From assembly GCA_025916135.1 (NCBI GenBank), contig CP104793.1:1240001-1304000 (forward strand): a DNA stretch of 64,000 nt, in the 5' to 3' direction. This document shows, piece after piece, positions 54,810-63,625 of this stretch. The stretch comes from Rhodobacteraceae bacterium D3-12. GTDB taxonomy: Bacteria > Pseudomonadota > Alphaproteobacteria > Rhodobacterales > Rhodobacteraceae. Under the pieces are notes generated by a model. It was given only the letters and a program-made list of their open reading frames with translations, did not search any database and had not been told where the DNA came from. Every line of letters begins with the position of its first letter. Position 1 is the first letter of the stretch. The translations under genes and the position numbers were made by a program.

Positions 54810-55311
54810 TACTCCCTTCGCCAGTATCCAATCCTTGGGTGAGCAACTGCAAACTGTGGGCCAGCAGCACTAGAGCCAGCGACGCTACGCCGAACAGCGC
54901 GATGGCTTCGGGCAGCCAAAGCGGGAAAGCAATAACGCCGGAAGAGCTTGAACCGCGATCAAAAAGTTTGAGCACGGAACGCAAAATGTATCGGGCCCAG
55001 TACAGTGCGACTACTAGGGCAACCAACGTGAGAATGAGTTCTAGAATTCTTTGCGGTCCCGCCCGCAGACGGCTGCTGATTAGGGTCAACCGGATCATTG
55101 CGCCGTCGTGGAACGTGGGCGCAAGAGCCAGGGTAATCGCGGCCGAAACGAGGTAACCGGCAAGCTCTTCTGTGACAAGCATTGAGCTGCTAAACACCGA
55201 TCGCAGGATGATTTCTGTGAGGATCAGGACTGTCAGACCTGCCACAGCTACGGCTGCTACAAACATACACAGCGCGCAAACATGGCGCGTGAGGCGGTGA
55301 ACTAGTGCCAT
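54793..55311 (-). CDS. dctQ: TRAP transporter small permease (DctQ)
   Basis: 172 residues with four predicted membrane helices (AVAGLTVLILTEIILRSVF, then LAGYLVSAAITLALAPTFHD, then ILELILTLVALVVALYW, then LPEAIALFGVASLALVLLA). HDGAMIRLTLI between helices 2 and 3 is DctQ-like. It pairs with DctM in the inner membrane. It begins 84 bases after dctP. Confidence 0.9.
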   Translation of the reverse strand: MALVHRLTRHVCALCMFVAAVAVAGLTVLILTEIILRSVFSSSMLVTEELAGYLVSAAITLALAPTFHDGAMIRLTLISSRLRAGPQRILELILTLVALVVALYWARYILRSVLKLFDRGSSSSGVIAFPLWLPEAIALFGVASLALVLLAHSLQLLTQGLDTGEGSNDHGV

Positions 55312-55394
55312 ATCATTTTCCCTGCGATCGGAAGGTGGGGCAGGCGGCGAGCTTTTGCAGCGACGCCTGCATCAATCTTCGAAAAGAGCTTGAG

Positions 55395-56375
55395 TCATTT
55401 GTCCTGAATCGCTTTGAAGAGCACCTCGCCCTTTGGTCCAGCTTCCTTGATCCAGTCGGCAGCAGCCGCGCGCGAGATTCCCGCGAAACGTGCGGTCAGC
55501 TTTGCATCGGCCGCTTCATGGATGGTGATGCCGTTCTCTCGGAAGGTTTTCTTGAATCCCTCAATCGCTGCAAGCGCCTCTTTCCAGTTTGTTTCGGTAT
55601 AGACCTCTGCCGCTGTTAGCAGGGCTTCCTGATATTCTGGTGACAGATCGTCGAAGGCATCTTTGGACACGTGCAACAGAGTGATGGGAGTCGAATAACC
55701 GATGTCGCTGAAATCAGTGATGCCGAGATCCCATGCCTTGATGGCAAAGCCGCCGAAAGACGACGTTAGAACCGAGTCGATCACGCCTGAGGAGAGAGAC
55801 GAGACCACATCGCTCCATGCAAGCTGTACCGGTGCAGCGCTCAATTCCTTGAAGGCGCTAGCCGAGAACGAGTCGTAGGTGCGGATTTTGACGCCTGCGA
55901 AGTCCTCGATACTAGTCATTTTGTGTTTGCCGAAAATTCCCACGGCTGGAAAGGTGCCCCAGCCAATCATTTTCTGGTCGTTGCGCTCGAATGCTGCTTC
56001 GAATTCAGGGCGCACGATTTTCATCATGCGCTGAATGTCGGCGTTGGTGGGCGCAATAAAGGGCAGCCCCACGACACCGAACACCTGCTCGAAGCCTATC
56101 AGGTCGGGCGCACCGGTTTCGGCCATCTCGACAACTCCGTCGCCAACAACCTCGAAATTGTCACCACCTTTGAACCCGAGCGCACCATCAAGGTTGAGTT
56201 CTAGAATAAATCCACCGTCGGTCAGGCGCGAAAGCTCTTTGGCCATAGCATCAAAGGACGCGCCGACATGAGATTTTGATGGATAGGTCGATGTCACGCG
56301 CCATGTAACATCCTGTGCGGCCAGGCTGCTGGCCAGCAACGTGGCGGCAATGCCTGCAATTAGTACGGTTTTCAT
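55395..56375 (-). CDS. dctP: TRAP transporter substrate-binding protein (DctP)
   Basis: 326 residues with the signal peptide MKTVLIAGIAATLLASSLAA. Family segments are ELSRLTDGGFILELNLDGAL, FGVVGLPFIAPTNADIQRMM, DFAGVKIRTYDSFSASAFKE and SSLSSGVIDSVLTS. The arginine in KIRTYD is the typical carboxylate contact, suggesting an organic acid ligand. It is periplasmic. It heads the operon, divergent from the MarR gene. Confidence 0.93.
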   Translation of the reverse strand: MKTVLIAGIAATLLASSLAAQDVTWRVTSTYPSKSHVGASFDAMAKELSRLTDGGFILELNLDGALGFKGGDNFEVVGDGVVEMAETGAPDLIGFEQVFGVVGLPFIAPTNADIQRMMKIVRPEFEAAFERNDQKMIGWGTFPAVGIFGKHKMTSIEDFAGVKIRTYDSFSASAFKELSAAPVQLAWSDVVSSLSSGVIDSVLTSSFGGFAIKAWDLGITDFSDIGYSTPITLLHVSKDAFDDLSPEYQEALLTAAEVYTETNWKEALAAIEGFKKTFRENGITIHEAADAKLTARFAGISRAAAADWIKEAGPKGEVLFKAIQDK

Positions 56376-56433
56376 GCTGTCTCCTCCTTAAAAACTCCCC
56401 CGCCGAATCCGGCGGCTTAATGAAGGATAGATA

Positions 56434-56470
56434 ATGCATGATATATATGCAATCCATATATATCATGCAT
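56434..56470. promoter_or_regulatory. Perfect inverted repeat in the dctP-marR intergenic region (operator candidate)
   Basis: ATGCATGATATATATG at 56434-56449 and its exact reverse complement at 56455-56470 form a 16-bp inverted repeat around CAATC. It lies between divergent dctP and the MarR gene, the usual place for a MarR operator controlling both. Confidence 0.7.
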
Positions 56471-56526
56471 AGCATAGTTGCATACTTGTGATGGATCCGG
56501 CAATGAGGCGTAAACAGGAGTGAGCG

Positions 56527-57021
56527 ATGAAATGTAACATGACGAATTGGGCTGAACATCCGGATGCTGTGCATATATGCGCTTCGGAACTTGCATTCTG
56601 GGGGCCGCGTTTTGCCATGGTTTCCGCAAACGAGAAGCTTGCAGAACTAGGGATGACTCGCTCGCACTTCCGGGTCATGTATTTCGTGCGCTTTCGCAGT
56701 GGGATCAGCACAAACGAACTTCAAGAACTATTGATGATCAACGCGGCGAGCTTAAATCGCGTGATGAAGGAGTTGGTTCGCGACGGAAGTATCGAGCAGG
56801 TCACGGACGCAAATGACCGCCGCATACGGCATCACTACATCACGAATAAGGGGCTTGAGGTGCTGGAGGCCGCCTTCGATGAACAGAAAGCCAGTTTGAA
56901 CAAGGCCTTTGCTGAAGTAGGCGAAACCGCAGTGCAGAATTTCCTGGAAGTGCTTTACCACCTGGTTCCACCGGAAAGGCGTGCGTATCTGACTATCAAA
57001 CCAGACGACCTTCCAGATTGA
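56527..57021 (+). CDS. MarR-family transcriptional regulator
   Basis: 164 residues. The winged helix spans about residues 38-120: RSHFRVMYFVRFRSGISTNE, then LQELLMINAASLNRVMKELV, then the wing RDGSIEQVTDANDRRIRHHY. A helical dimer region flanks it. It is divergent from the TRAP-thiolase-ligase operon and probably controls it, with a ligand such as an aromatic or fatty acid, which is inference. Confidence 0.9.
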   Translation: MKCNMTNWAEHPDAVHICASELAFWGPRFAMVSANEKLAELGMTRSHFRVMYFVRFRSGISTNELQELLMINAASLNRVMKELVRDGSIEQVTDANDRRIRHHYITNKGLEVLEAAFDEQKASLNKAFAEVGETAVQNFLEVLYHLVPPERRAYLTIKPDDLPD

Positions 57022-57076
57022 ACGACGCTCGTTTGGTTGTTGATCCGTACATATCTACATCTGTGTTCGCTTAGAG

Positions 57077-57219
57077 ATCGCCGACGGGCGTGGCTACAAG
57101 CTGCGCAACCGCCCCGCTCGTGACATTGCTGCGCAATGCACTGCCGGGCAGTGATCGAGATCATGTTCGGCAAGCTCAAGGACTCACGCTGCGTTGTGAC
57201 CAGCTACTTTGGAAACTAA
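57077..57219 (+). pseudogene. IS5-family transposase remnant
   Basis: Two reading frames together resemble the end of an IS5-type transposase: IADGRGYKLRNRPARDIAAQ, then, after an interruption, VIEIMFGKLKDSRCVVTSYF ending at TAA 57217. The element is deleted on both sides, and no inverted repeats are found. It marks an old insertion between the MarR and IclR genes. Confidence 0.65.
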
Positions 57220-57231
57220 CGAGTCTGGAGC

Positions 57232-58071
57232 CTAACGATCGTCAGCGCTAAAATTACGCCGAGCTATCGCGTCCGCGACTTTTTTCATTCTGTCGATACA
57301 GTCTTTGAGTTCTTGTTCATTTAGGCTGGAGGAGATGAACGCTGAACTTAGGGCTGCGAACGGCTTTCTGCCGCCATCGCGCAGAGCCACGCCGACGCCG
57401 CTTACGCCATTCGTGAACATCCCGTGGTGGATCGCGTGGTCGGAGGCAACGGTTCGGGCGACGGTATCTTTGAGAAGTTCCATCTCGATACCGGGGCGTG
57501 CACGGAAACGCTGTATGTTCCGCTCGAAGATATGTTGACGTTCATCGGAGGGCAGCGCTGCAAGAAGCGCCATGCTTCCGGCTCCCAGGCCAAGCGGCTG
57601 ACGCGAACCAACATCCATTACGAGGGTGCGTATTTTGATGTCCGGCTCTATGCGTGCAACGCAGACCGCGTCGTCGCCTGAACGAACGCTAATATAGATC
57701 GTCTGCTCAAGATCGTGACTGAGTTGTTTCAGTAGGTCGCCTGCCATCTGTTCGATTGTGTGGCGCTGCGCGGCTTGCAGGTTGAGAAGTGCCAGTTCGG
57801 CGCCGAGAGTAATTTTGCGGGTTCGCGGGTCGCGTTCGATCCACTCAAGCTCCTGGAGGGTTTGCAGGATACGGTAAACGGTCGGTCGTGGAAGGTCAGT
57901 GGCGTTCACGATAGCTGCGACCGACATCCCGAGTTCACCGGCGTTTCCGATGTGTTTCAGTATCTCGGCCCCCCTGACAAGGCTTCCACGTGGACTGCCC
58001 TCTTGTCGCGTAAGCGCTTGACGCCCTGGCGTCATGACTGCGTCTTCGGTGGAGCTGTTATCGTTCATCAT
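57232..58071 (-). CDS. IclR-family transcriptional regulator
   Basis: 279 residues. The N-terminal winged helix is GELGMSVAAIVNATDLPRPT followed by VYRILQTLQELEWIERD. The C-terminal effector domain has DLEQTIYISVRSGDDAVCVA, RQPLGLGAGSMALLAALP and HGMFTNGVSGVGVALRDG. It lies divergent from the FAD monooxygenase gene with a 230-base gap, and is likely its regulator. Effector unknown. Confidence 0.92.
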   Translation of the reverse strand: MMNDNSSTEDAVMTPGRQALTRQEGSPRGSLVRGAEILKHIGNAGELGMSVAAIVNATDLPRPTVYRILQTLQELEWIERDPRTRKITLGAELALLNLQAAQRHTIEQMAGDLLKQLSHDLEQTIYISVRSGDDAVCVARIEPDIKIRTLVMDVGSRQPLGLGAGSMALLAALPSDERQHIFERNIQRFRARPGIEMELLKDTVARTVASDHAIHHGMFTNGVSGVGVALRDGGRKPFAALSSAFISSSLNEQELKDCIDRMKKVADAIARRNFSADDR

Positions 58072-58092
58072 ACTGATCCTATATTATCACTT

Positions 58093-58127
58093 ATCGGACG
58101 TTGTTATCTGCTTTATAAACATGTTAA
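58093..58127. promoter_or_regulatory. Candidate IclR operator elements at the iclR-monooxygenase promoter region
   Basis: ATCGGAC (58093-58099) and TAAACATGTTAA (58116-58127) lie in the divergent gap. Both recur, in inverted orientation and in the same relative order, at 63386-63412 before the TAXI receptor gene, with 8 instead of 16 bases between them. Confidence 0.5.
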
Positions 58128-58301
58128 GTTTATCATGTATAGGGGCCTTCAACAGCTTCTAAAATGGCTTTTTTCACCAAGAGAAAGGACGACATCTTAT
58201 GTCCAAGTTGGCTGGCGCCCAAAACCGCAGATCCACTATTATCAATAAACGGTCATCTGATCATCCTTTTTTCGCCAAAGGTGTGGCTGGAGGGACGATT
58301 C

Positions 58302-59950
58302 ATGGCTGAACTTGATAAGACGCAGGTGCTTGTGATCGGGGCAGGTCCGTTGGGCTGACGCTTGCGCTGGACCTGGCGTCACGCGGAATTGACGTGACGG
58401 TTGTGGAGCTCCGCAGTTTTGGGGAAGCGCCAAGCGTGAAGTGCAATCATGTGTCCGCGCGCTCGATGGAGGTATTTCGACGCCTCGGTTTCGCTGAGAC
58501 GGTTCGCGCCGCTGGCTTGCCTGACGACTTTCCACATGATGTTTCCTACCGGACGGCTGCGACCGGGGTTGAATTGACCCGAATTCCGATCCCTTCGCGC
58601 AATGGTCGCAAATCTGGGGCCCCGGGGCCGGACACGTCGTGGCCAACGCCAGAGCCACCACACCGGATCAACCAGATTTTTCTGGAGCCGATACTGAGTG
58701 ATCAGGCTGCTGCTGACCCCAGAATACGTCTGCTTAACCGAACGCGTGTCATTGCTTTTGATCAAGCGGACGACCATGTGCTGGTGACGGCCGAAAGCTT
58801 GGACAGCGGTGAGGTGATTCGGATTTCGTGCGATTACATGGTTGGGTGTGACGGTGGGCGTTCCATGGTGCGAAAGGCGATTGGTTCGGAATTTGTCGGC
58901 GACGCGGTCATTCAGAGGGTTCAATCGACCTATATTCGTGCGCCGCGTCTCTTGGAGATGCTGGACGCTGGACCGGCTTGGGCGATGTTTACGCTCAATC
59001 CCCAGAGAAGCGGGAACGTTTATGCCATCGACGGCAGGGAAAACTGGCTGGTGCACAACTACCTGCGCGATGACGAGCCTGATTTCGACTCTGTCGACCG
59101 AGACTGGGCAATCAGGAAGATTCTCGGCGTCGGAAATGATTTTTCCTATGACGTCCTTAGCAAGGAAGACTGGTTCGGTCGTCGATTGGTCGCGGACAAG
59201 TTCCGTGACCGTAGAGTATTTATCTGTGGCGACGCGGCGCACCTATGGGTGCCCTATGCCGGCTATGGAATGAACGCGGGGATTGCTGATGCGGCGAACC
59301 TTGCATGGCTCATGGCCGCGACATTGCAGGGTTGGGCGCCTGAGCGGATACTCGACGCGCACGAGGCCGAGCGACAACCAATTACCGAGCAAGTGTCGCG
59401 TTTCGCGATGAATCACGCGCACGCGATGGCAAAGCAACGTGGCGCGGTGCCGGACAATATCGATGGTCAAGGTCCGGAGGCCGAGGCCTTGCGGAAAGAG
59501 ATCGGCTCTAAGGCATACGAATTGAATGTGCAGCAGTACTGTTGTGGCGGTTTGAACTTTGGTTACTTCTACGACAATTCCCCTATCATTTGTTACGATG
59601 GGGTCGAGCAGCCAGCCTATTCGATGGGCGATTTCGTGTCTTCGACGGTCCCTGGTTGTCGGGCTCCGCATTTTTGGCGGCATGGAGGGGAATCTGTATA
59701 TGATCAGTTTGGGCCGGGGTATACCCTAATCTCCTTGGAGGAGGGCGCAGATGTAAGCGCTCTCGAAAATGCCGCGTCGGCACGCGGCGTTCCCCTTGCC
59801 GTCCTGAATGTGGAGGCAGAAGAGGCGGGCGACGCTTATGACCACCAGTTCACTCTCGTTCGACACGATCAGCATGTTGTATGGCGCGGCAACCAGCTGC
59901 ATGCTGATCCTGAGCGGTTGATCGATACGATACGCGGCGCTTCCGCCTGA
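58302..59950 (+). CDS. FAD-binding aromatic monooxygenase, frameshifted near the start
   Basis: The start MAELDKTQVLVIGAGP at 58302 breaks at a TGA after GPLG. From 58394 on, the same protein continues in another frame (MTVVELRSFGEAPSVKCNHV). One added G near 58349 restores GAGPVGLTLALDLASRG, the FAD-binding GxGxxG motif, and gives ~549 residues. The DG motif (MVGCDGGRSMVRKAIG) and GD motif (FICGDAAHLWVPYAGYGMNA) of the PheA/TfdB/MhpA group are intact. Family members hydroxylate phenolic compounds with NAD(P)H and O2. First gene of a putative operon divergent from iclR. Confidence 0.87.
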
Positions 59951-60041
59951 CAGAAAACGGCGCTTTAGAGTGGGCGGTTCAATGCTGGTGGCCACGCCCC
60001 AAAAGCGCCAAAAACTAGCTTGTGTATGAGGGATCTCCATA

Positions 60042-61700
60042 ATGCAAACCAAAACATCCAATACTCTCACCGGTGGTGAAGCCTTGTGCCAAGCATTGGT
60101 TGCCAACGGCGCCGACACGCTGTTCGCAATTCCGGGTATTCAATTAGACTGGGCTGTGGACGCACTTGCCGCGCGCCCAGAGATTTCTGTTTACGTTCCC
60201 CGTCACGAACAATCTGTCAGCTACATGGCAGACGGTTTTGCGAGAGTGACGGGAAAACCGGGGGTTGGCATGGTTGTGCCTGGGCCGGGCATGCTTAATG
60301 CGACAGCCGGACTGAGTACGGCTTACGCATGCAACTCGCCAATGGTCTTTCTTGTCGGACAAATCCATTCGCAAGCGGTTGGAAAAGGCTTCGGCAACTT
60401 GCATGAGATCCCTGATCAACCGGGGGTGCTGCGTGGCCTTTCAAAGTCGCATGCCCTAGTAATGGATACGGCGCAAATTCCGGGGGCCGTGAATTCCGCC
60501 TTTGCGTCGGCGATGGAGGGTCGCCGTCGCCCGGCGACGGTAGAGATCCCGTTCGACCACTTGATGTCCAAGACGACATACGATGCGGGTGATCCAACCG
60601 TTGCACAACCTACGCAGATTGACACGAAGGCCATCGAACAGGCGGCCCAGCTCCTCGATGATGCTGATTTCCCCGTGATTTACATCGGAGGCGGCGCGGT
60701 GGACGCGGGGGGCGAAATCATGGCGCTGGCTGATCGTCTTGGTGCACCGATTGTCGCTAGCGACAATGGCCGCGGTGCGACTCCGGATAGCCACTCATTG
60801 ACGTTCAACGCTCTTGCTGGTCGGCCGCTGATTTCCGTGGCGGACGTCGTGCTGGTGATCGGGTCGCGTTTCATGGATGTTCTAGCGCCTGAGCCGAGTT
60901 GGCCGCAGGACGGCAAGACGTTTATTTTCCTGAATATTGACCCTCAAGACATGAAAGAACCGCGAGAGGCCGCTATAGCGATCGAGGGCGATGCGGCCGA
61001 AGGGGCGCAGGCTCTCTCAGATGCGGTCTCTCCGCGTGAGGTGCTATCGCCCGAGACGGCCTTGAAGATCAAACGATGGGCGCGGGATCAGATCGAACAG
61101 ACCGGCACTTTATGGCGATATGTCGAGGCTATTCGCAGTGCGCTGCCTGATGACGGAATCTTCGTGAACGAACTAACTCAAGTTGGCTATCTTGCGCGCA
61201 TCGCATTCGAATGCAGGCAACCACGCACGCTCATCGGCCCAGGTTATCAGGGGACGCTCGGGTATGGTTTTCCCACTGCCTTGGGCGCTTCCGTCGGTGG
61301 AGGCGGGCGCCGAGTGTTTTCGATCACCGGTGACGGGGGATTCGGGTGGTCGATTCAAGAGCTGGCGACCGCGAAGCGGTACAACCTGCCCGTCACCTTG
61401 ATCGTCTTCAATGACGGCCACTACGGCAACGTCCGAAGTATCCAGTCTGCAACCTTCGGGCGCAACTATCTTACCGAACTTAGCAATCCCGATTTCGCCA
61501 CGCTTGCTGCCGCCTTCGGTCTGGAATTCGCAAACGTTTCGAACCCTCAGGACCTGCAAAAGGTGCTCACGGAGAGCGTTGAGAATGATGGGCCTATGAT
61601 GGTCGAGGTCAGGGTTGGTTCCATGGCGAGTCCTTGGCCATTGTTACGCCTCCGGCCAATGGGCGGTGGTTCCGAATCCTCATACGATCACCTATTCTAA
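60042..61700 (+). CDS. Thiamine-diphosphate-dependent enzyme (acetolactate synthase-like)
   Basis: 552 residues. The N-terminal Pyr domain has the activating glutamate in VPRHEQSVSYMADGFARVTG. A central domain has FPVIYIGGGAVDAGGEI. The C-terminal PP domain carries the TPP motif from ITGDGGFGWSIQELATA to VFNDGHYGN. The family includes acetolactate synthase, benzoylformate decarboxylase and oxalyl-CoA decarboxylase. Being next to an aldehyde dehydrogenase gene makes a 2-oxo-acid decarboxylase attractive, but this is inference. Confidence 0.88.
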   Translation: MQTKTSNTLTGGEALCQALVANGADTLFAIPGIQLDWAVDALAARPEISVYVPRHEQSVSYMADGFARVTGKPGVGMVVPGPGMLNATAGLSTAYACNSPMVFLVGQIHSQAVGKGFGNLHEIPDQPGVLRGLSKSHALVMDTAQIPGAVNSAFASAMEGRRRPATVEIPFDHLMSKTTYDAGDPTVAQPTQIDTKAIEQAAQLLDDADFPVIYIGGGAVDAGGEIMALADRLGAPIVASDNGRGATPDSHSLTFNALAGRPLISVADVVLVIGSRFMDVLAPEPSWPQDGKTFIFLNIDPQDMKEPREAAIAIEGDAAEGAQALSDAVSPREVLSPETALKIKRWARDQIEQTGTLWRYVEAIRSALPDDGIFVNELTQVGYLARIAFECRQPRTLIGPGYQGTLGYGFPTALGASVGGGGRRVFSITGDGGFGWSIQELATAKRYNLPVTLIVFNDGHYGNVRSIQSATFGRNYLTELSNPDFATLAAAFGLEFANVSNPQDLQKVLTESVENDGPMMVEVRVGSMASPWPLLRLRPMGGGSESSYDHLF

Positions 61701-61716
61701 GGTAAGGAGAGTGCCT

Positions 61717-63201
61717 ATGTCCCTGGATCAGGACAGCATCGATATTCTTAGCAAGAGCCAAATTGGCGACAAAGCGAATTTCGTCGATGGTGACTGGATG
61801 TCGCCGCGCACGGATGAGCGGCTCGTTGTAGTGAGCCCCGGTAGTGGAGAAGCTATCGCTACGATCGTTGATAGTTCAGAAGCGGATGTTGACTTGGCAG
61901 TCGCTGCAGCACGGCGAAGCTTTGCTTCCGGCGTTTGGTCACGGCTTATGCCGGCGCGCCGCAAGGCCATTCTGTTTAGGTTGGCGGGTCTAATCGAGCG
62001 GGATGCGCTAGAGCTTGCGGTCTTAGGTGTCCGGGACAACGGCACCGAGATTTCCATGGCAATCGCGGCCGAGCCGGGTAGCGCAGCAGCGACCTTTCGC
62101 TTCTATGCCGAAGCTTTGGACAAGGTGAACGGTGACATCACACCCACCGCCCCGGGTACGCTCAGCCTTATCCATCGGGAGCCGGTCGGTGTGGTTGGTG
62201 CAATCGTTCCGTGGAACTTCCCGATGATGATTGCTGCCTGGAAGGTCGCGCCCGCTCTTGCTGCAGGTAATTCGGTTGTACTCAAACCCTCCGAGGCGGC
62301 ATCTCTCACGCTATTGAAGCTCGCTGAGTTGGCCGCTGAAGCGGGGGTGCCGGACGGCGTGTTCAATGTGGTAACCGGCCGGGCCCGTGCCGGCCGTGCG
62401 TTGGCGGTGAGCGACGATGTAGATGTTCTCGCTTTCACCGGGTCGGGCGGGGTGGGTCGGCAATTGTTGCGTCACGCAGCCGAGTCAAACCTTAAGCCGG
62501 TGCATCTTGAACTGGGCGGCAAGTCGCCGAACATCGTGTTCGCGGATTGTGGAGATATTGCAGGAGTGGCGCGGCAGTCTGCCCGTGCGATCTTTGCAAA
62601 CTCCGGTCAGGTTTGCGTTGCCGCGAGCCGACTGCTAATTGAGGACACGATCTATGAAGAGTTCCTGAGCCACGTTATCGATGCGGCAAAAGCTGAACGA
62701 GTCGGCAATCCGTTGAAGATTGACACAACAGCAGGAGCGATCGGCACGGCGGAACAGATTCAAAAGAATGAGGGGTTTGTTCAGCGCGCCGTTCGTTCTG
62801 GGGAAAAAGTGCTTGTTGGCGGTGCGCGGATGGACCTACCTGGCTTCTTTTTCAGCCCCACCGTTATCGAAGTGGCGGAAATGCAAAGCGCCACCGTGCA
62901 GGAGGAAGCTTTCGGTCCGATACTCTCAGTTCAACGGTTTTCCGGTGAAGATGAGGCTCTTCGTTTGGCAAATGGAACGCGTTTCGGTCTGGCGTCGGGT
63001 GTTTGGACAGAAAACCTCTCCCGGGCGCATCGCATGGTTGAGCGACTGCAGGCCGGGGTAGTTCATGTCAATTGCTACGGAGGCGCTGACATCACGGCAC
63101 CGCTGGTTGGCCAAAAGCAATCCGGAAATGGATTTGATCGCTCGCTCGCGGCAATTGAGAAGTACCAAGTACGCAAGACAGCTTGGTTGCGAACGGCTTG
63201 A
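61717..63201 (+). CDS. NAD(P)-dependent aldehyde dehydrogenase
   Basis: 494 residues from ATG 61717, with GTAAGGAGAG before it; the frame extends back to 61615 inside the previous gene. Landmarks are IVPWNFPMMIAAWKVAPALA, the glutamate in HLELGGKSPNIVF, the catalytic cysteine in FANSGQVCVAASR and EEAFGPILSVQRF. It oxidises an aldehyde to an acid. It is 16 bases after the TPP enzyme and could use its product. The substrate is unknown. Confidence 0.92.
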   Translation: MSLDQDSIDILSKSQIGDKANFVDGDWMSPRTDERLVVVSPGSGEAIATIVDSSEADVDLAVAAARRSFASGVWSRLMPARRKAILFRLAGLIERDALELAVLGVRDNGTEISMAIAAEPGSAAATFRFYAEALDKVNGDITPTAPGTLSLIHREPVGVVGAIVPWNFPMMIAAWKVAPALAAGNSVVLKPSEAASLTLLKLAELAAEAGVPDGVFNVVTGRARAGRALAVSDDVDVLAFTGSGGVGRQLLRHAAESNLKPVHLELGGKSPNIVFADCGDIAGVARQSARAIFANSGQVCVAASRLLIEDTIYEEFLSHVIDAAKAERVGNPLKIDTTAGAIGTAEQIQKNEGFVQRAVRSGEKVLVGGARMDLPGFFFSPTVIEVAEMQSATVQEEAFGPILSVQRFSGEDEALRLANGTRFGLASGVWTENLSRAHRMVERLQAGVVHVNCYGGADITAPLVGQKQSGNGFDRSLAAIEKYQVRKTAWLRTA

Positions 63202-63284
63202 AATGGGTCGCCTATGACTACCGAAAGGTGAGGATGGGACTGCCATCTTCGGGCGCTACAATCGAATTTGAAGTGCGTGGATGT

Positions 63285-63300
63285 CGATTATTAATAATCG
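63285..63300. promoter_or_regulatory. 16-bp perfect palindrome before the TAXI receptor gene
   Basis: CGATTATTAATAATCG is fully palindromic and lies 85 bases after the aldehyde dehydrogenase stop. ATCGGACAAT (63297-63306) overlaps its right end, the first of two such motifs in this gap. Confidence 0.55.
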
Positions 63301-63385
63301 GACAATAAATTGAAGAAGCGCAAGGTGATTTGTGCAAATGTTATTCAGGAAGCCAAGTATTGCTTGAAAACAATGGCATGAATCA

Positions 63386-63412
63386 TTAACATGTTTACAT
63401 GAATTGTCCGAT
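63386..63412. promoter_or_regulatory. Second copy of candidate IclR operator elements
   Basis: TTAACATGTTTA (63386-63397) and ATTGTCCGAT (63403-63412) are the inverted counterparts of TAAACATGTTAA and ATCGGAC at 58093-58127. The rest of the 424-base gap 63202-63625 holds no gene. Confidence 0.5.
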
Positions 63413-63625
63413 ATGTGGGACGCGAATGCTGTCAGGGCTTACTGCTCTAATGAGTGAGTGGCGCCGTGGCTGATGTTTCCCGTGCTCGAAATTCGGACGA
63501 TTGCAGGGATGGAGGTTTGCGATGCAGGCTGTGCTTTTGCTCGGAGGCTCTTTCTGAAGAGGGATTTGGTCTTTGACCACATTTGACGGCGCAGTGCGCC
63601 GAAGCGATTAAAATGGGAGTGAGGA

